This document shows, one piece after another, positions 1-10,165 of a DNA stretch of 64,000 bases. The first letter of the stretch is position 1. Each line of letters starts with the position of its first letter. This stretch comes from Artemisia argyi. Its lineage: Eukaryota > Streptophyta > Magnoliopsida > Asterales > Asteraceae. The notes under the pieces are model-generated. The model saw nothing but the letters and a program-made list of their open reading frames with translations. It had not been told where the DNA came from and did no database searches. The stretch spans positions 90,448,762-90,512,761 of the forward strand of contig CM060694.1 of NCBI GenBank assembly GCA_030686995.1. Reading direction: 5' to 3'. The position numbers and the translations under genes are program-made.

Positions 1-904
1 AGAACATGCATGGTGGCTTACGTGGTTAAGGGTCTTGGTAATTGCTTCTCCGTTTCGTCTTTCGGTCCGTTAAGTTGGTTATAAAAATATTTTCTGGTTT
101 TCATGTATGCATGGGCGTACATAATAAGTATTTACTAGAATGAAGGGCTGTGTACAGGAAATCTTATAAAATACTTGTGGGGCGTATTTATTTTGGTATG
201 TGATTTATGTGACAAAACATAGAACTGGTACATGCGTATGTATATAAATGAATAAGGCTGGGACTAGAGGTGATTAAGGTGAATAAGTATATATGTTGTT
301 TCATATCTGATGGTGTGCGTGTGAGTCGTATATTTTTTCGAACATGGCATGGAGATTTGGTGTATGGGAACTATGGAGTGAGTAGTATATAAATGAAATA
401 AAAGGGTGTCGTGTGTATATGGATGAAGTGAACCGATGTCGGGATATAAACAAGTCTTACATGATTTTATAAAAATCTTGGGTCGTTGCGGCATAAACAT
501 TAAGATCATGGGTACATAAATAAAATAATATAAAATTATAATGGCGGGGTCTAAAATTATCCTTTGAATATAAAATTATGGAATAAACCTTAAAATAATT
601 TATTTGATATTTTAATATTAAATTTTGATAATTTACATTTTGACCCTAAACTTTATTAAATTGACACATTTAACCCTAAACTATTATATTGGTCATTTCA
701 ACCTCAAATATTATTAATTGTCCATTATAAACTTAAAGTATTGAATTACTATTTCGGGAAACTTACTAAAGATGGAAACATGCTAATTCGGGAAAGCTGC
801 TAAAAATGGAAAGCTGACTGAAACAAATAATATATTTTAGAATAAGTTATTAATAATAAACCGATCATTAATTCGTGTAGATCCGCTGAAGAATGAGTGA
901 CTTC
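1..904. other. Unassigned AT-rich flank
   Basis: No supported gene. The stretch is AT-rich, and from about 640 to 720 it has repeated phrases around ccctaaact spaced by roughly 35 bases, a style also seen in the LTRs of this window. It may be older LTR or intergenic debris. The left boundary of the following Gypsy LTR is not fixed and could lie inside this stretch. Confidence 0.4.
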
Positions 905-1436
905 CTATGTTATGACATGGTTTCGTTGACGGTTTAAGGTACATGTTGATGACGTATAGTCTATATATGGGCCATGAGCCCAAATGATAAACATTACTCG
1001 GCCCAAACCCACCACGAGTGGGCTATCATAATGAATAAAGGGCCATAATAATAATAACGGCTTGGGCTCACGAAGCCCAAAGCCCAACTAAACTAACCGG
1101 GTATGCGATAAGGATCATCTATTCATGGAATAGATATCCTTACCCCGATAAGCACCACGAGTGCGAAGAGTAAGGAGCAAGAAACCTACGCGGTTTCAGC
1201 CCCTATATAAGGAATGACATCTCTCATTCAAAGGTACGATATTCAACCCTAACTCTTTACGAGAACCCTAAATCGATTACTTACTCTCACGCCGGAGTCT
1301 AATCGGGGGAGACAATCCCTCGATAAGCCTAACGGTGTTGTTTTATTTTCTTAGTACGCAGGTAACAAGTGCTAAGGATTGAATTGGTACGAGAGTATAA
1401 GCCCATAACCAGGTACGCCCAACTTTTGTATCAACA
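905..1436 (+). repeat. 5' LTR of the Tat element (left edge uncertain)
   Basis: The LTR is inferred from a TATA box at 1204 followed about 230 bases later by a CA end at 1435-1436 and a tRNA-type primer binding site. There is no second LTR in the window to align with, so the start is a guess placed near the TG at 908. Direct sequence support covers only the right end. Confidence 0.5.
1204..1210 (+). promoter_or_regulatory. TATA box of the Tat LTR
   Basis: TATATAA sits in the LTR about 270 bases ahead of the gag start and is followed by a CT/CA-rich leader. Position and context fit the U3/R transition of a plant LTR. Confidence 0.55.
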
Positions 1437-1438
1437 AG

Positions 1439-1456
1439 TGGCGCCATCCGTGGGAC
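1439..1456 (+). other. Primer binding site of the Tat element
   Basis: TGGCGCCATCCGTGGGAC follows the CA end of the LTR by two bases. Sites beginning TGGCGCC are the usual minus-strand primer sites of plant Gypsy elements. The matching tRNA was not identified here. Confidence 0.7.
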
Positions 1457-1472
1457 CCTACTACAAACTAGA

Positions 1473-2009
1473 ATGACGAAACATAAGAATTCAAGCCAGC
1501 GGACTCCGCAGTCAGAAAAACGTAACCATCAGAGGAAGAATCAACAAGATCCAACCTCCAGACAAGTCGCTGGGACAACCAGCACGCCTGGTCACCACGA
1601 GGCAGGAACAACCCCACCTCGTCTAGCAGTAGAACTACCTACAAGAACTACTCAAGTCACACCAGTGGTCCCAAGCGTTGAGGAACTCCAACGCACCCTC
1701 TTCACCACTCCTCATCAGGCTACACCCGCGGTGAACAACACTGCGCCGCCAGGCGCGCCTGAACGGAACAGGGCGCCTAACACTGAGGCAGAAATTCTTG
1801 CAACAACTGAGGACGCACCGGATCTAACTTTGGGAAACTTTGTATCCCAAAATTATGAAACCCTAACCGCCCTCATGCAAGAAGAGGCAACAAGAAGAGC
1901 AAGCGCGGGTTTACAAGCCCGACTCAATTTTGGTCCTCACCGCGCACCGCGAACCATCACCATCGCGTCACCCACGAGGAAGACGCGCAGAACGTACCAC
2001 TATCCATGA
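1473..2009 (+). CDS. gag: Gag N-terminal part (Tat element)
   Basis: This is the first ATG-initiated frame after the primer binding site (178 codons). The product is polar, rich in Pro, Thr, Arg and Gln, and has no recognised domain, which is usual for the N terminus of Tat-type Gag. It stops at 2007-2009, while the main Gag frame is already open from 1930 in another phase. Gag therefore appears split by an indel between about 1930 and 2009. A programmed frameshift is possible, but I see no slippery site that would argue for it. Confidence 0.6.
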   Translation: MTKHKNSSQRTPQSEKRNHQRKNQQDPTSRQVAGTTSTPGHHEAGTTPPRLAVELPTRTTQVTPVVPSVEELQRTLFTTPHQATPAVNNTAPPGAPERNRAPNTEAEILATTEDAPDLTLGNFVSQNYETLTALMQEEATRRASAGLQARLNFGPHRAPRTITIASPTRKTRRTYHYP

Positions 2010-4098
2010 TAGATTGGGTACGATATCTGATTCACAATACTCAGGAGACAACGAGAGGCGCACCAATGTCCACTCCAGACTTGGCAGTCGGGGAATACAA
2101 GATCGGTTAGGGCCTCAACATTCGCCAAGCCAAGGATCTTCCAAACCTGGGAGTAGGAGGATTCAAGACAGGTTGGGGAGAAGAAGATCCCCAAGCAGAG
2201 ATCCCTCAAGCTCTTCTTCTGAAAGAAGCCGGCGCAAGCGCCGAAAAAGAGACTATTCTTCCAGCGATTCCTCGGACAACGAGGATAAAGAAACAGGACA
2301 CTGGAAGTCAAGAGGAAGACGCCGCGAGGAAGAGGATGAAGATATGTCTCTCCCATGGCGACGCCAGAAAATCGATGCGTTTACGCGGCGCATCAGCGAT
2401 TACTCAGACCACAAACGCAGGCGCATGCCCGCTAACGTGAAAACATATGATGGAACAGGTGATCCTGACGATCACCTAAAAATTTTTGAATCAGCCGCAA
2501 CTATCGAAAATTGGCCACAGCCCGTATGGTGCCACATGTTTAATTCCACGTTAGTAGGAAACGCGCGCACATGGTTTAGCAAACTCCCACGTAGGAGCAT
2601 CGGTGGATTTGAGGAACTACGGAAAGCATTCCGCCTCAACTTCACCCAGCGAAAGAAGTGCGCTAAAAACCCTGTGGAACTGGCAAGAGTGAAACAGCGT
2701 CAAGGGGAATCAACCAGCGCTTTTATGGAACGATTTAAGGATGAGTGTATACAAGTCAAAACATGTCCTGAAATCCTAAAAATTTCAGGGTTCATGAATG
2801 GGATCAATAACCCAGAACTCATTCGCAAGCTGAATGACAAAGTTCCACAGACCTTTGACGAATTAACAAAGCGCACCAGATCCTTTATACAAGGAGAAGC
2901 AGCTGCTGCGGATAGCAAAAAAGGTTATTCAAACTATAGGCAACAAGAACAGCCGCGGAGACAATCCAACGATCAGAATAACAACCGCAGCAGGAATTAT
3001 CGCAGTGGAAGAGAGAACGACAAATATACTCCTCTCACTAAGACTCCGAGAGAAATGTTTGTGACAGAAGGTGCGAACTTCCCAAAACCACCACCAATGC
3101 GCACTGCAGAAGAAAAGCGCCTAGGTAGTGGATACTGTGAGTACCACGGCCAAAAGGGCCATACAACTAACGAGTGCGTCCAACTAAAACAGCTAATTGA
3201 AAAGCTAGTTAGAGAAGGGAGGATGGACCACCTCGTAAAAAACATCAAGGAGGGAAAAGATAAACAGAGAAACGGGGGTAAGAAAGAACCCCCAAAGGAA
3301 AAAGCTGATACTATATACATGATACAATCATGGCAACGCAGGATAAAGCAAAAAGTCAGCCAAAAATTCTCTCCAGAAAAAGAGATATCCTTCCCTACTA
3401 TAGCTGCGGACAACGCAGTCGTGGAGCCCTTAACCATTGAAATACATACAGGGGGACATAACATCCACCGCATGTACATTGATGGAGGAGCATCCGCAGA
3501 CATCCTGTACGATCACTGTTTCAAAAGACTGCGACCGGAAATCCAAAGTCAGTTGATACCAGCTACAACGTCATTAACAGGATTCACAGGAGAAAAGATT
3601 TGGCCTATGGGGCAGTTACGCTTGTTGGTGGTCGTAGGAGATGAACAACACTCAACCGCAACATGGATAAACTTTATGGTAATAAAGTCTCCTTCACCAT
3701 ACAATGGTATCATTGAAAGACCGGGAATATCATCCATGCGCGCGGTACCATCCACAGCGCACAGAATGCTTAAATTCCCAGTGGAAGGAGGAGTTGTCAC
3801 TCTCTATAACACAACAATACCACCAAGAGAATGCATCGCAGTAACAACTGAAGCAGAGACCATTCCAGAACAGCGCACAAAAAAAACGCCAAATTTGAAA
3901 GTCGCTATTCACCCAGATTACCCAGAACAACAAGTTTCGATTGGAGGATCTTTATCTGACAAAGGAAAAGCAGCTGTATGCGCACTCTTGCAAAAGAACC
4001 TCGACATCTTTGCATGGGAACCAAAGTATATGACGGGAGTACCGCGCTCTATCACAGAACATAAGCTACAAATCCGACAAGGATACCCTCCAATATGA
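1930..4098 (+). CDS. gag: Gag core and aspartic protease (Tat element)
   Basis: The N-terminal 110 residues carry several copies of a short DRLG-containing repeat and an Arg/Ser-rich stretch. The retrotransposon Gag domain follows at about residues 175-310, with the capsid-like core around FNSTLVGNARTWF and the RQGES segment. A variant zinc knuckle, CEYHGQKGHTTNEC (Cys-x2-His-x4-His-x4-Cys), lies near residue 405, and an aspartic protease follows with active-site DGGAS near residue 520. Gag packages the RNA and the protease matures the polyprotein. The frame ends at a TGA (4096-4098) just before the RT start region. Coding continues in the same phase beyond it, so the stop is a mutation and not the natural end. 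Confidence 0.85.
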   Translation: MVLTAHREPSPSRHPRGRRAERTTIHDRLGTISDSQYSGDNERRTNVHSRLGSRGIQDRLGPQHSPSQGSSKPGSRRIQDRLGRRRSPSRDPSSSSSERSRRKRRKRDYSSSDSSDNEDKETGHWKSRGRRREEEDEDMSLPWRRQKIDAFTRRISDYSDHKRRRMPANVKTYDGTGDPDDHLKIFESAATIENWPQPVWCHMFNSTLVGNARTWFSKLPRRSIGGFEELRKAFRLNFTQRKKCAKNPVELARVKQRQGESTSAFMERFKDECIQVKTCPEILKISGFMNGINNPELIRKLNDKVPQTFDELTKRTRSFIQGEAAAADSKKGYSNYRQQEQPRRQSNDQNNNRSRNYRSGRENDKYTPLTKTPREMFVTEGANFPKPPPMRTAEEKRLGSGYCEYHGQKGHTTNECVQLKQLIEKLVREGRMDHLVKNIKEGKDKQRNGGKKEPPKEKADTIYMIQSWQRRIKQKVSQKFSPEKEISFPTIAADNAVVEPLTIEIHTGGHNIHRMYIDGGASADILYDHCFKRLRPEIQSQLIPATTSLTGFTGEKIWPMGQLRLLVVVGDEQHSTATWINFMVIKSPSPYNGIIERPGISSMRAVPSTAHRMLKFPVEGGVVTLYNTTIPPRECIAVTTEAETIPEQRTKKTPNLKVAIHPDYPEQQVSIGGSLSDKGKAAVCALLQKNLDIFAWEPKYMTGVPRSITEHKLQIRQGYPPI

Positions 4099-7000
4099 CA
4101 AAAGAAGCGCGGCCAGGCCCCAGATCGTGCAAAGGCTATTCTGGAAGAAGTACATAAGCTCGTAGACGCAGGCATCATGCGCGAAGTATACTATCACGAC
4201 TGGCTCTCTAACCCAGTTATGGTAAAGAAAAGCGATGGCAGTTGGAGGATGTGCGTGGACTTCACGGACCTCAACAAAGCATGTCCGCAGGACTGCTATC
4301 CACTGCCAGAGATAGACTGGAAGGTCGAGTCCTTATGCGGATACCCCTTCAAATGCTTCCTAGATGCATATAAAGGGTATCATCAGATCCAGATGGCAGT
4401 GGAAGATGAAGAAAAAACAGCCTTCCACACCAGTCAAGGAGTATACTGCTACACAAAAATGCCTTTTGGCCTGAAGAACGCAGGCGCGACATACCAACGA
4501 CTGGTGGACACAGCCTTCAAAAAACAAGTAGGCCGCAACTTGGAAGTCTACGTTGACGACCTTGTCATAAAAAGCCATACAGAGGATGAATTGGTGCGCG
4601 ACATCGAGGAAACATTCCGAACGTTGGGGCGGATCAACATGAAGTTAAATCCAAAAAAGTGCACCTTTGGCGCGACCGAAGGGATGTTCCTTGGATACCT
4701 GATAGAACCTGATGGAATCAAGCCTTGCCCAGAAAAGACAAAGGCCGTTATTGATCTCCCCTCCCCGCGCACACTCAAAGAAGTCCAGTCACTAAATGGA
4801 AAATTAGCAGGGCTGAACCGCTTCTTATCTAAGTCAGCAGACAAATCTCTTCCCCTCTTTAAAACGCTCACGAAGTGTACAAAAAAGGGAGACTTTCGCT
4901 GGACTACCGAAGCGGAAGAAGCTTTCCAACAACTCAAACACCATCTGGCATCTCTTCCCAAACTTGTCGCACCGCGACCAAGGGAAGAACTAATCATGTA
5001 CTTGTCGGCAACCCATGGAGCAGTCAGCGCCGTTCTATTGACAGACCGGAACTCCGTCCAGACGCCCATATATTTCGTAAGTAAAGCCCTAAAGAAAACA
5101 GAGACTAACTACAGCGCCATGGAGAAGCTGGTCTTGGCTCTAGTGTTCGCAGCCAAAAGGTTGTGCAGATACTTTCAAGCGCATCCAATAGTTGTAATCA
5201 CTGATCAGCCAATCAAACAAGTTATCTCTAAGCCTGACGCATCAGGACGCTTACAAAAATGGAGTGTACTGTTAAGTGAGTATAACATCTCATACAGACC
5301 GCGCACTGCAATCAAAGGACAAGTCCTAGCCGATTTTATCGTGGAAAAGCCAGACAACGACAGCCCGACATCTGCAGCTAAAACAGATTTACAGGAACCC
5401 TGGATTCTGTTCACAGATGGATCTTCGTGTGTAGAAGGATCAGGCGCAGGCCTTATTCTTACAAATCCAGAAGGTATGGAATTCACCTATGCGCTTCGCT
5501 TTGAATTCACAGCCACAAACAATGAGGCAGAATACGAAGCCCTACTAGCTGGACTACGTATTGCAATTCAAATGGGGGTTCGCAACCTAGAAGCAAACGT
5601 AGATTCGCGACTGGTCGCTAACCACGTGCTAGGTGAATACGAGGCCAAGGATGAACACATGACCCAATACCTGGAAAAGACAAAATCTTTGATCAAAAAC
5701 TTTGATAGGTTCACAATAAAACAGGTGCCTAGAGGAGATAACAAGAAGGCGGACGCACTCAGCAAGATCGCATCCACAAGCTTCGCACACCTCTCAAAAC
5801 AGGTATTGGTAGAAACCCTAAAAAACAAGTCAATCTTGGAGAGGGAGATATCAACGGTGATAGTAGAACAAGATCCTACATGGATGACACCTATCATCGA
5901 ATTTATTAGCAAGGGAGTCCTACCCCAAGATCATAAAGACGCTCGAAGAATACGCCGCGCAGCGCAACGATTTGAACTACGCGACAATGTACTCTATCGA
6001 CGGTCTTTTTTACAGCCATGGCTCAGATGTGTTGGACCCCTTCAAGCAGAATACGTCCTCCGCGAAATTCACGCTGGATCATGTAGTATGCACTCAAGGC
6101 CACGATCCGTGGTGGCAAGCGCTCTAAGGTCAGGATATTATTGGCCAACAATGCATCGTGATGCACGCGATCTGATAAGAAAATGCAGTAATTGCCAAGT
6201 ACATAGACCAATTCCGCGCCGACCACAACAAGAGCTGACACCAATTACCTCACCATGGCCATTTTACAAATGGGGTATTGACATCGCAGGACCATTCCCT
6301 GTCGCAGCTGGAGGAGTAAAATTCCTCAGCGTAGCCATAGACTACTTCACAAAGTGGATCGAAGCAAAAGCAGTGGTGAACATCACGGGAAACCAAGTCA
6401 AGCGCTTTGTTTGGGACAACATTGTCTGTCGCTTCGGCCTACCGGGCGAGATCATATCAGACAACGGAAAACAATTCTGTGATAACCCATTCAAAGATTG
6501 GTGCGCACAATTGAACATCACACAACACTTTGCTTCAGTCAAACACCCACAAACCAATGGCCTAGTTGAGCACGCAAATCGCAGTCTAGGCGAAGGAATA
6601 AAAGCGCGCCTTGACAGACACAAAGGAAAGTGGGTAGATGAGCTCTCGCACGTCTTGTGGGCGCATCGCACGACAATCAAAACCAGTACTGGCGACACGC
6701 CATTTTCCCTAGTCTATGGAACAGAAGCCGTCATACCAGCCGAGATAGGAATGCCAACTATACGCACAGCAGAGGTCAACGTCACGACAAATGACGAGGA
6801 ACGGCGCATAGACTTAGACATACTGGAAGAAAGACGCGAACGCGCAGCTATACGCGAAGCAAAGGCTAAGGCAAAAATGAAAAAATATTATGATGCAAAA
6901 GTCAAACACACTTCATTCAGACCAGGAGACTTTGTTTACCACGCCAACGATGCGAGCCACGCAGAAGACACGGGCAAGCTCGGACCCAAATGGGAAGGAC

Positions 7001-7113
7001 CTTACGAGGTCACAGACGCGCTCGGCAACGGCGCATACAGGCTGCGCAATATGGAAGGTCACGACCTGGCGCGCACTTGGAACATTTGCAATCTCAAAAA
7101 ATGTTACTTTTAG
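4099..7113 (+). CDS. pol: Pol: RT, RNase H, second RNase H, integrase (Tat)
   Basis: The frame is the same as the gag-protease frame and is open from the TGA at 4096; the first internal ATG is at 4177. RT covers about 4180-4800, with FLDAYKGYHQI, the MPFGLKNAGATYQ segment and catalytic YVDD at about 4550. RNase H follows. A second RNase H begins at about 5400 with WILFTDGSS, then NNEAEYEALLAGL and DSRLVANHV. Integrase has a zinc-binding region with a CSNC pair near 6190, and a core with D in WGIDIAGPF, D in ISDNGKQF and E in NGLVEH. The C terminus has the GPKWEGPY segment typical of Gypsy integrases. It copies the element RNA and inserts the DNA. All catalytic residues looked for are present. 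Confidence 0.92.
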   Translation, partial: QKKRGQAPDRAKAILEEVHKLVDAGIMREVYYHDWLSNPVMVKKSDGSWRMCVDFTDLNKACPQDCYPLPEIDWKVESLCGYPFKCFLDAYKGYHQIQMAVEDEEKTAFHTSQGVYCYTKMPFGLKNAGATYQRLVDTAFKKQVGRNLEVYVDDLVIKSHTEDELVRDIEETFRTLGRINMKLNPKKCTFGATEGMFLGYLIEPDGIKPCPEKTKAVIDLPSPRTLKEVQSLNGKLAGLNRFLSKSADKSLPLFKTLTKCTKKGDFRWTTEAEEAFQQLKHHLASLPKLVAPRPREELIMYLSATHGAVSAVLLTDRNSVQTPIYFVSKALKKTETNYSAMEKLVLALVFAAKRLCRYFQAHPIVVITDQPIKQVISKPDASGRLQKWSVLLSEYNISYRPRTAIKGQVLADFIVEKPDNDSPTSAAKTDLQEPWILFTDGSSCVEGSGAGLILTNPEGMEFTYALRFEFTATNNEAEYEALLAGLRIAIQMGVRNLEANVDSRLVANHVLGEYEAKDEHMTQYLEKTKSLIKNFDRFTIKQVPRGDNKKADALSKIASTSFAHLSKQVLVETLKNKSILEREISTVIVEQDPTWMTPIIEFISKGVLPQDHKDARRIRRAAQRFELRDNVLYRRSFLQPWLRCVGPLQAEYVLREIHAGSCSMHSRPRSVVASALRSGYYWPTMHRDARDLIRKCSNCQVHRPIPRRPQQELTPITSPWPFYKWGIDIAGPFPVAAGGVKFLSVAIDYFTKWIEAKAVVNITGNQVKRFVWDNIVCRFGLPGEIISDNGKQFCDNPFKDWCAQLNITQHFASVKHPQTNGLVEHANRSLGEGIKARLDRHKGKWVDELSHVLWAHRTTIKTSTGDTPFSLVYGTEAVIPAEIGMPTIRTAEVNVTTNDEERRIDLDILEERRERAAIREAKAKAKMKKYYDAKVKHTSFRPGDFVYHANDASHAEDTGKLGPKWEGPYEVTDALGNGAYRLRNMEGHDLARTWNICNLKKCYF

Positions 7114-7741
7114 GCTACGGCCCTTTCACAAACACACTTGCATCCTACGAGGTGCCCAATAAGTGTTTGTCTTTCTTTTCTTTTCTAGGAATTGTATTTT
7201 CTATTTTTTCTAATTACTTGCAAGTATTAATAAAATGTTATGGTTTCTAGCTAACTCCATAGCGCATTTTACTTTATTGCATATATGTCAATATTGTTTA
7301 TCTTATATTTCTGCCTACATGGCGTGCATGCACCAATTAAAGACCCACGAAGGCATAAAGGATGAGTTAACCTACTAATTTACTCGTTGAATAAGAGGGT
7401 TGCAAACCCATCAACATTGGATCATGTATCCTTGCTAAGCGCCTTACTCTTGAGACGTCGAGGTAAGTTTCACATGCGCACCCCACGACGGATGCGCATA
7501 TACCAAGTACACCGTACGAGCTTAGCAATATAACGAGCCAAGACACTTGGTCAAATAATAAAACTTCGCAAACAATGCAAGTATAATTCTTCAAAGTCAC
7601 GCACTTAAAAGACTTAGTTAAAAAAGCAAACTTAGCAAACAATGCAAGTATACTCAAGTCACGAATTAAAAACAAAAATGTATCTTATTCCACATTTATT
7701 AATAATAATTACAAGGAAAGATACATAAATATACAAAAAGC
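7114..7741. other. Spacer between pol and the antisense gene
   Basis: No coding region is supported. The stretch lies between the pol stop and the stop of the antisense gene. Two short direct repeats around caaacaatgcaagtata occur near 7570 and 7640. It would hold the 3' untranslated parts of both transcription units. Confidence 0.5.
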
Positions 7742-10165
7742 CTATATACTATGGCGATGCTCAGGACTCTCCTCTGGAGCGGCGGAACTCCCCGCTTCCT
7801 TAAGCTTACTCAAGGTTATGGCATCCTGCATAGATACGGTCGGAACGCTTACAGCCACGCCATCTGCTCTAGGAAGGTGTGCAGCGCCAATGCCACACAT
7901 CACGGCCTTGCCCTTGATACCCTTCTTCACAGCAACCCTTTGCTCATGTCGCTCTAGCACCTCTTTCAAAGGAATTTCCTTCTCAAGAGCAAAAGGCTTA
8001 AGGATATCGCGAGGCCGCGCGAACACAGGGACTTGAAGCTGTGAGACATCAGGTTTTAGATAGTAATCTAATTCCTCTTCCGCGGTCTCCACAAGATGGC
8101 GCTGCAAAGTCAGACCCGCCATCAGCACAGCTATGGGGTCATCTTGATCGCGCTCCAACTTCCCTATGTGCGGCAACTCAAGAACCTTCAGCCCCGCCAT
8201 TGCCTGCAGCAGCTCATCATAAGCCGTAGGGTTGTAGCCAGGGACTTCCGCCAAGTCCTTCTCCAGCAGCTTGGCCTCATGAAGGTCCTCCATGGCCTGC
8301 GATCGACCACGCGCAATCGCACAGTGCACAACCTTTCCAAAAGCTTCCACTACCTCAGCGGACTCTAGTGTGCTCAGGGCTGCCAGGCGCAGCCCATGGC
8401 TAATCAACCACCTGCATTCACAAAGAAAATTTGTGTAAGTAAACAACATGGTAGTAAGGTAATTATGACAAAGTGACCGAAAATACCTGCGCTCGGCTAT
8501 AGTGGACATCAGATGGGGGTACAACTCCTCATCATACTCTATGCTGAGGGCGCGCAGTTTTTCCTCTTGCATCGCAATCGCCTTCTCGATGCGCCCCTGA
8601 AACTCCTGGACGCTGGCATGATGCTCCGCCCTCTTCTCTTCAAGATAAGACACCGACCAGGAAGTTTTAGCCTTTATTTGCTCAAGCTTCGCCCTCGCAT
8701 ACCTAAGATCGGCCAACATGCTCACCTTATCATCAGCAATCTTTTCAGCATACGCCCTCGAGGCCTCCAGCTCCACTTGCGCATTCGCCAACTGCGCACG
8801 GAGGGTCGCCAACTCCTCCTCCTTTTGGGCAAGAGCACGGCTCTCCCCAGCATACCTCCCTTTCAGCTGAGCAACAAGCTCAGCTTGGCGCGCAGTGGTC
8901 GCAGCCAGCTCATCCATTTGCTGCTGCGCCTCGCCACCATCAGCAACCTTGGTCTTCCCCTCCCTGTTTTCATTCTGCAGAGAGGAAGCATCATCCACGC
9001 AGACCTCATCCTTCGCAGCGTCATCCCTACGCGACAGAAGAAGTCAACAAATATTACAAGTAATATGATAAAAAAAATAAAAAAAGAGAGAAATGCACAC
9101 TTACAGAAACGGAGAAACATTATCAACCTTCAACCGTGCACCGGAGGTAGAGGTCTCTTCCGCGTTCGACTCTGCATCTCTGATGATGTGTCGACGCCTC
9201 TTCCTGGTGCCACTGGCCCCAGCCTCTCCCTTGCGCTTCGAATTCTGCGCAACCTCCTCCCTCAGCGCCTCTTCAGGTTTCAGGATCTGGATGCTGTCAG
9301 ACGACCCTGATCGCGCCTCCTCATGCGCCACTTCCACATTTGGCACCACCTCCACAGTGGGCGCCACCTCCGGATTAGGCGGCACACTCTGGACAGGCGT
9401 CACCTGAAGTGGTGGCGTATCCTCAGGGACCGCATCAGGAAGGACGGTTAAATGCCCCTCCGTCGCCTCCAGCAAGGGCTGCTCTCCTTCCCTCAGAGGA
9501 CGCACCCCTATGGTCACCTGCTTTGGCTTGTCCAGCTTGACCACCGCGAACAGATCCATCTCTGCGCGCATCAATAAAGAAAGAAAACACAAAAGGGATT
9601 AGTTATTAAAGGCGCGATAACAAGAATAAAAGACTTACAAAGCATGAAGATTAAAGGATGAACACCCACCCCGGCCATCCTCACTTAAAAAAGTCGGAAC
9701 CTCATCTGCAGCGCCAAAATAAGCGCGACTCAACCCCACATGTACCAAAAACTCCTCCGGATAGGGGTTAATGGCCAGTCGATTGGCATCTAAAGTTTGC
9801 GCGTCAGCAAGACTGTAGGAACCGGGTGCGGGGCGCCCATCCCTTGGTAAGGATTCCTGAGTATAAAACTCAAAGGGAGAGGGAAAGACTACGTCATCTA
9901 CCCAAAAGAAGAACTCCCTCCAATTCTTGAGGGCGTCAACTTTTTCCGTATAACACTGAAGCGCCCCCTGGCGCTTCGCAAAGGAAACCCAACCATTTGA
10001 CCACGTTGTGTGGTAAAAGGAGCGGAACAAGGCCACGGTCGGTTCTATCGCAAGTAAACAGCAGTTTACTTCAAAATTCGACACCTTCGCCGCACCTATA
10101 CAGTGCAGCTGAGAGATGTGAAGACGATAGTGATTGAGCAAATCGCTCAGAAAAATAAACCCTAT
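7742..10165 (-). CDS. Antisense Transposase_28 (gypsy-type) gene, four exons
   Basis: The coding segments run right to left: exon A about 10,165-9,670, exon B 9,561-9,105, exon C 9,026-8,487, exon D 8,411-7,742. Introns have GT-AG ends: GTGGGT to GCGCAG (9,669-9,562), GTAAGT to GCGTAG (9,104-9,027) and GTATTT to ATGCAG (8,486-8,412). With these joints the reading phase is kept across all exons. Exon A carries the conserved QLHCIGAAKVSNFE segment and a WVDD motif of the plant family known as putative gypsy-type transposon domain (Pfam Transposase_28). Exon B is acidic and Pro-rich with a basic KRRR patch. Exons C-D are a long coiled coil rich in Ala, Glu and Leu. The molecular function is unknown. 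The N terminus is missing because the element is truncated there. Confidence 0.72.

Larger units (their letters stand above)
905..10165 (+). mobile_element. Ty3/Gypsy retrotransposon, Tat lineage, right end lost
   Basis: The order is LTR, PBS, gag, protease, RT, RNase H, a second (archaeal-type) RNase H and integrase on the plus strand, then a long 3' segment carrying an antisense intron-containing gene. The second RNase H between the normal one and integrase is the hallmark of the Tat lineage. No second copy of the LTR is visible downstream: the element stops in the first exon of the antisense gene near 10,165, where an unrelated LTR fragment begins. The coding frame has one gag frameshift and one in-frame TGA, so this copy looks inactive. 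The left boundary is approximate. Confidence 0.8.

Noticed and set aside
1930..2009. Programmed frameshift between the two Gag frames
   Set aside because: The 80-base overlap has no obvious slippery heptamer, and both frames carry Gag-like composition, which fits an indel better.
2000..7250. Numerous minus-strand and overlapping frames of 60-175 codons across the Tat gag-pol
   Set aside because: They are shadows of the real coding frame; none shows a domain.
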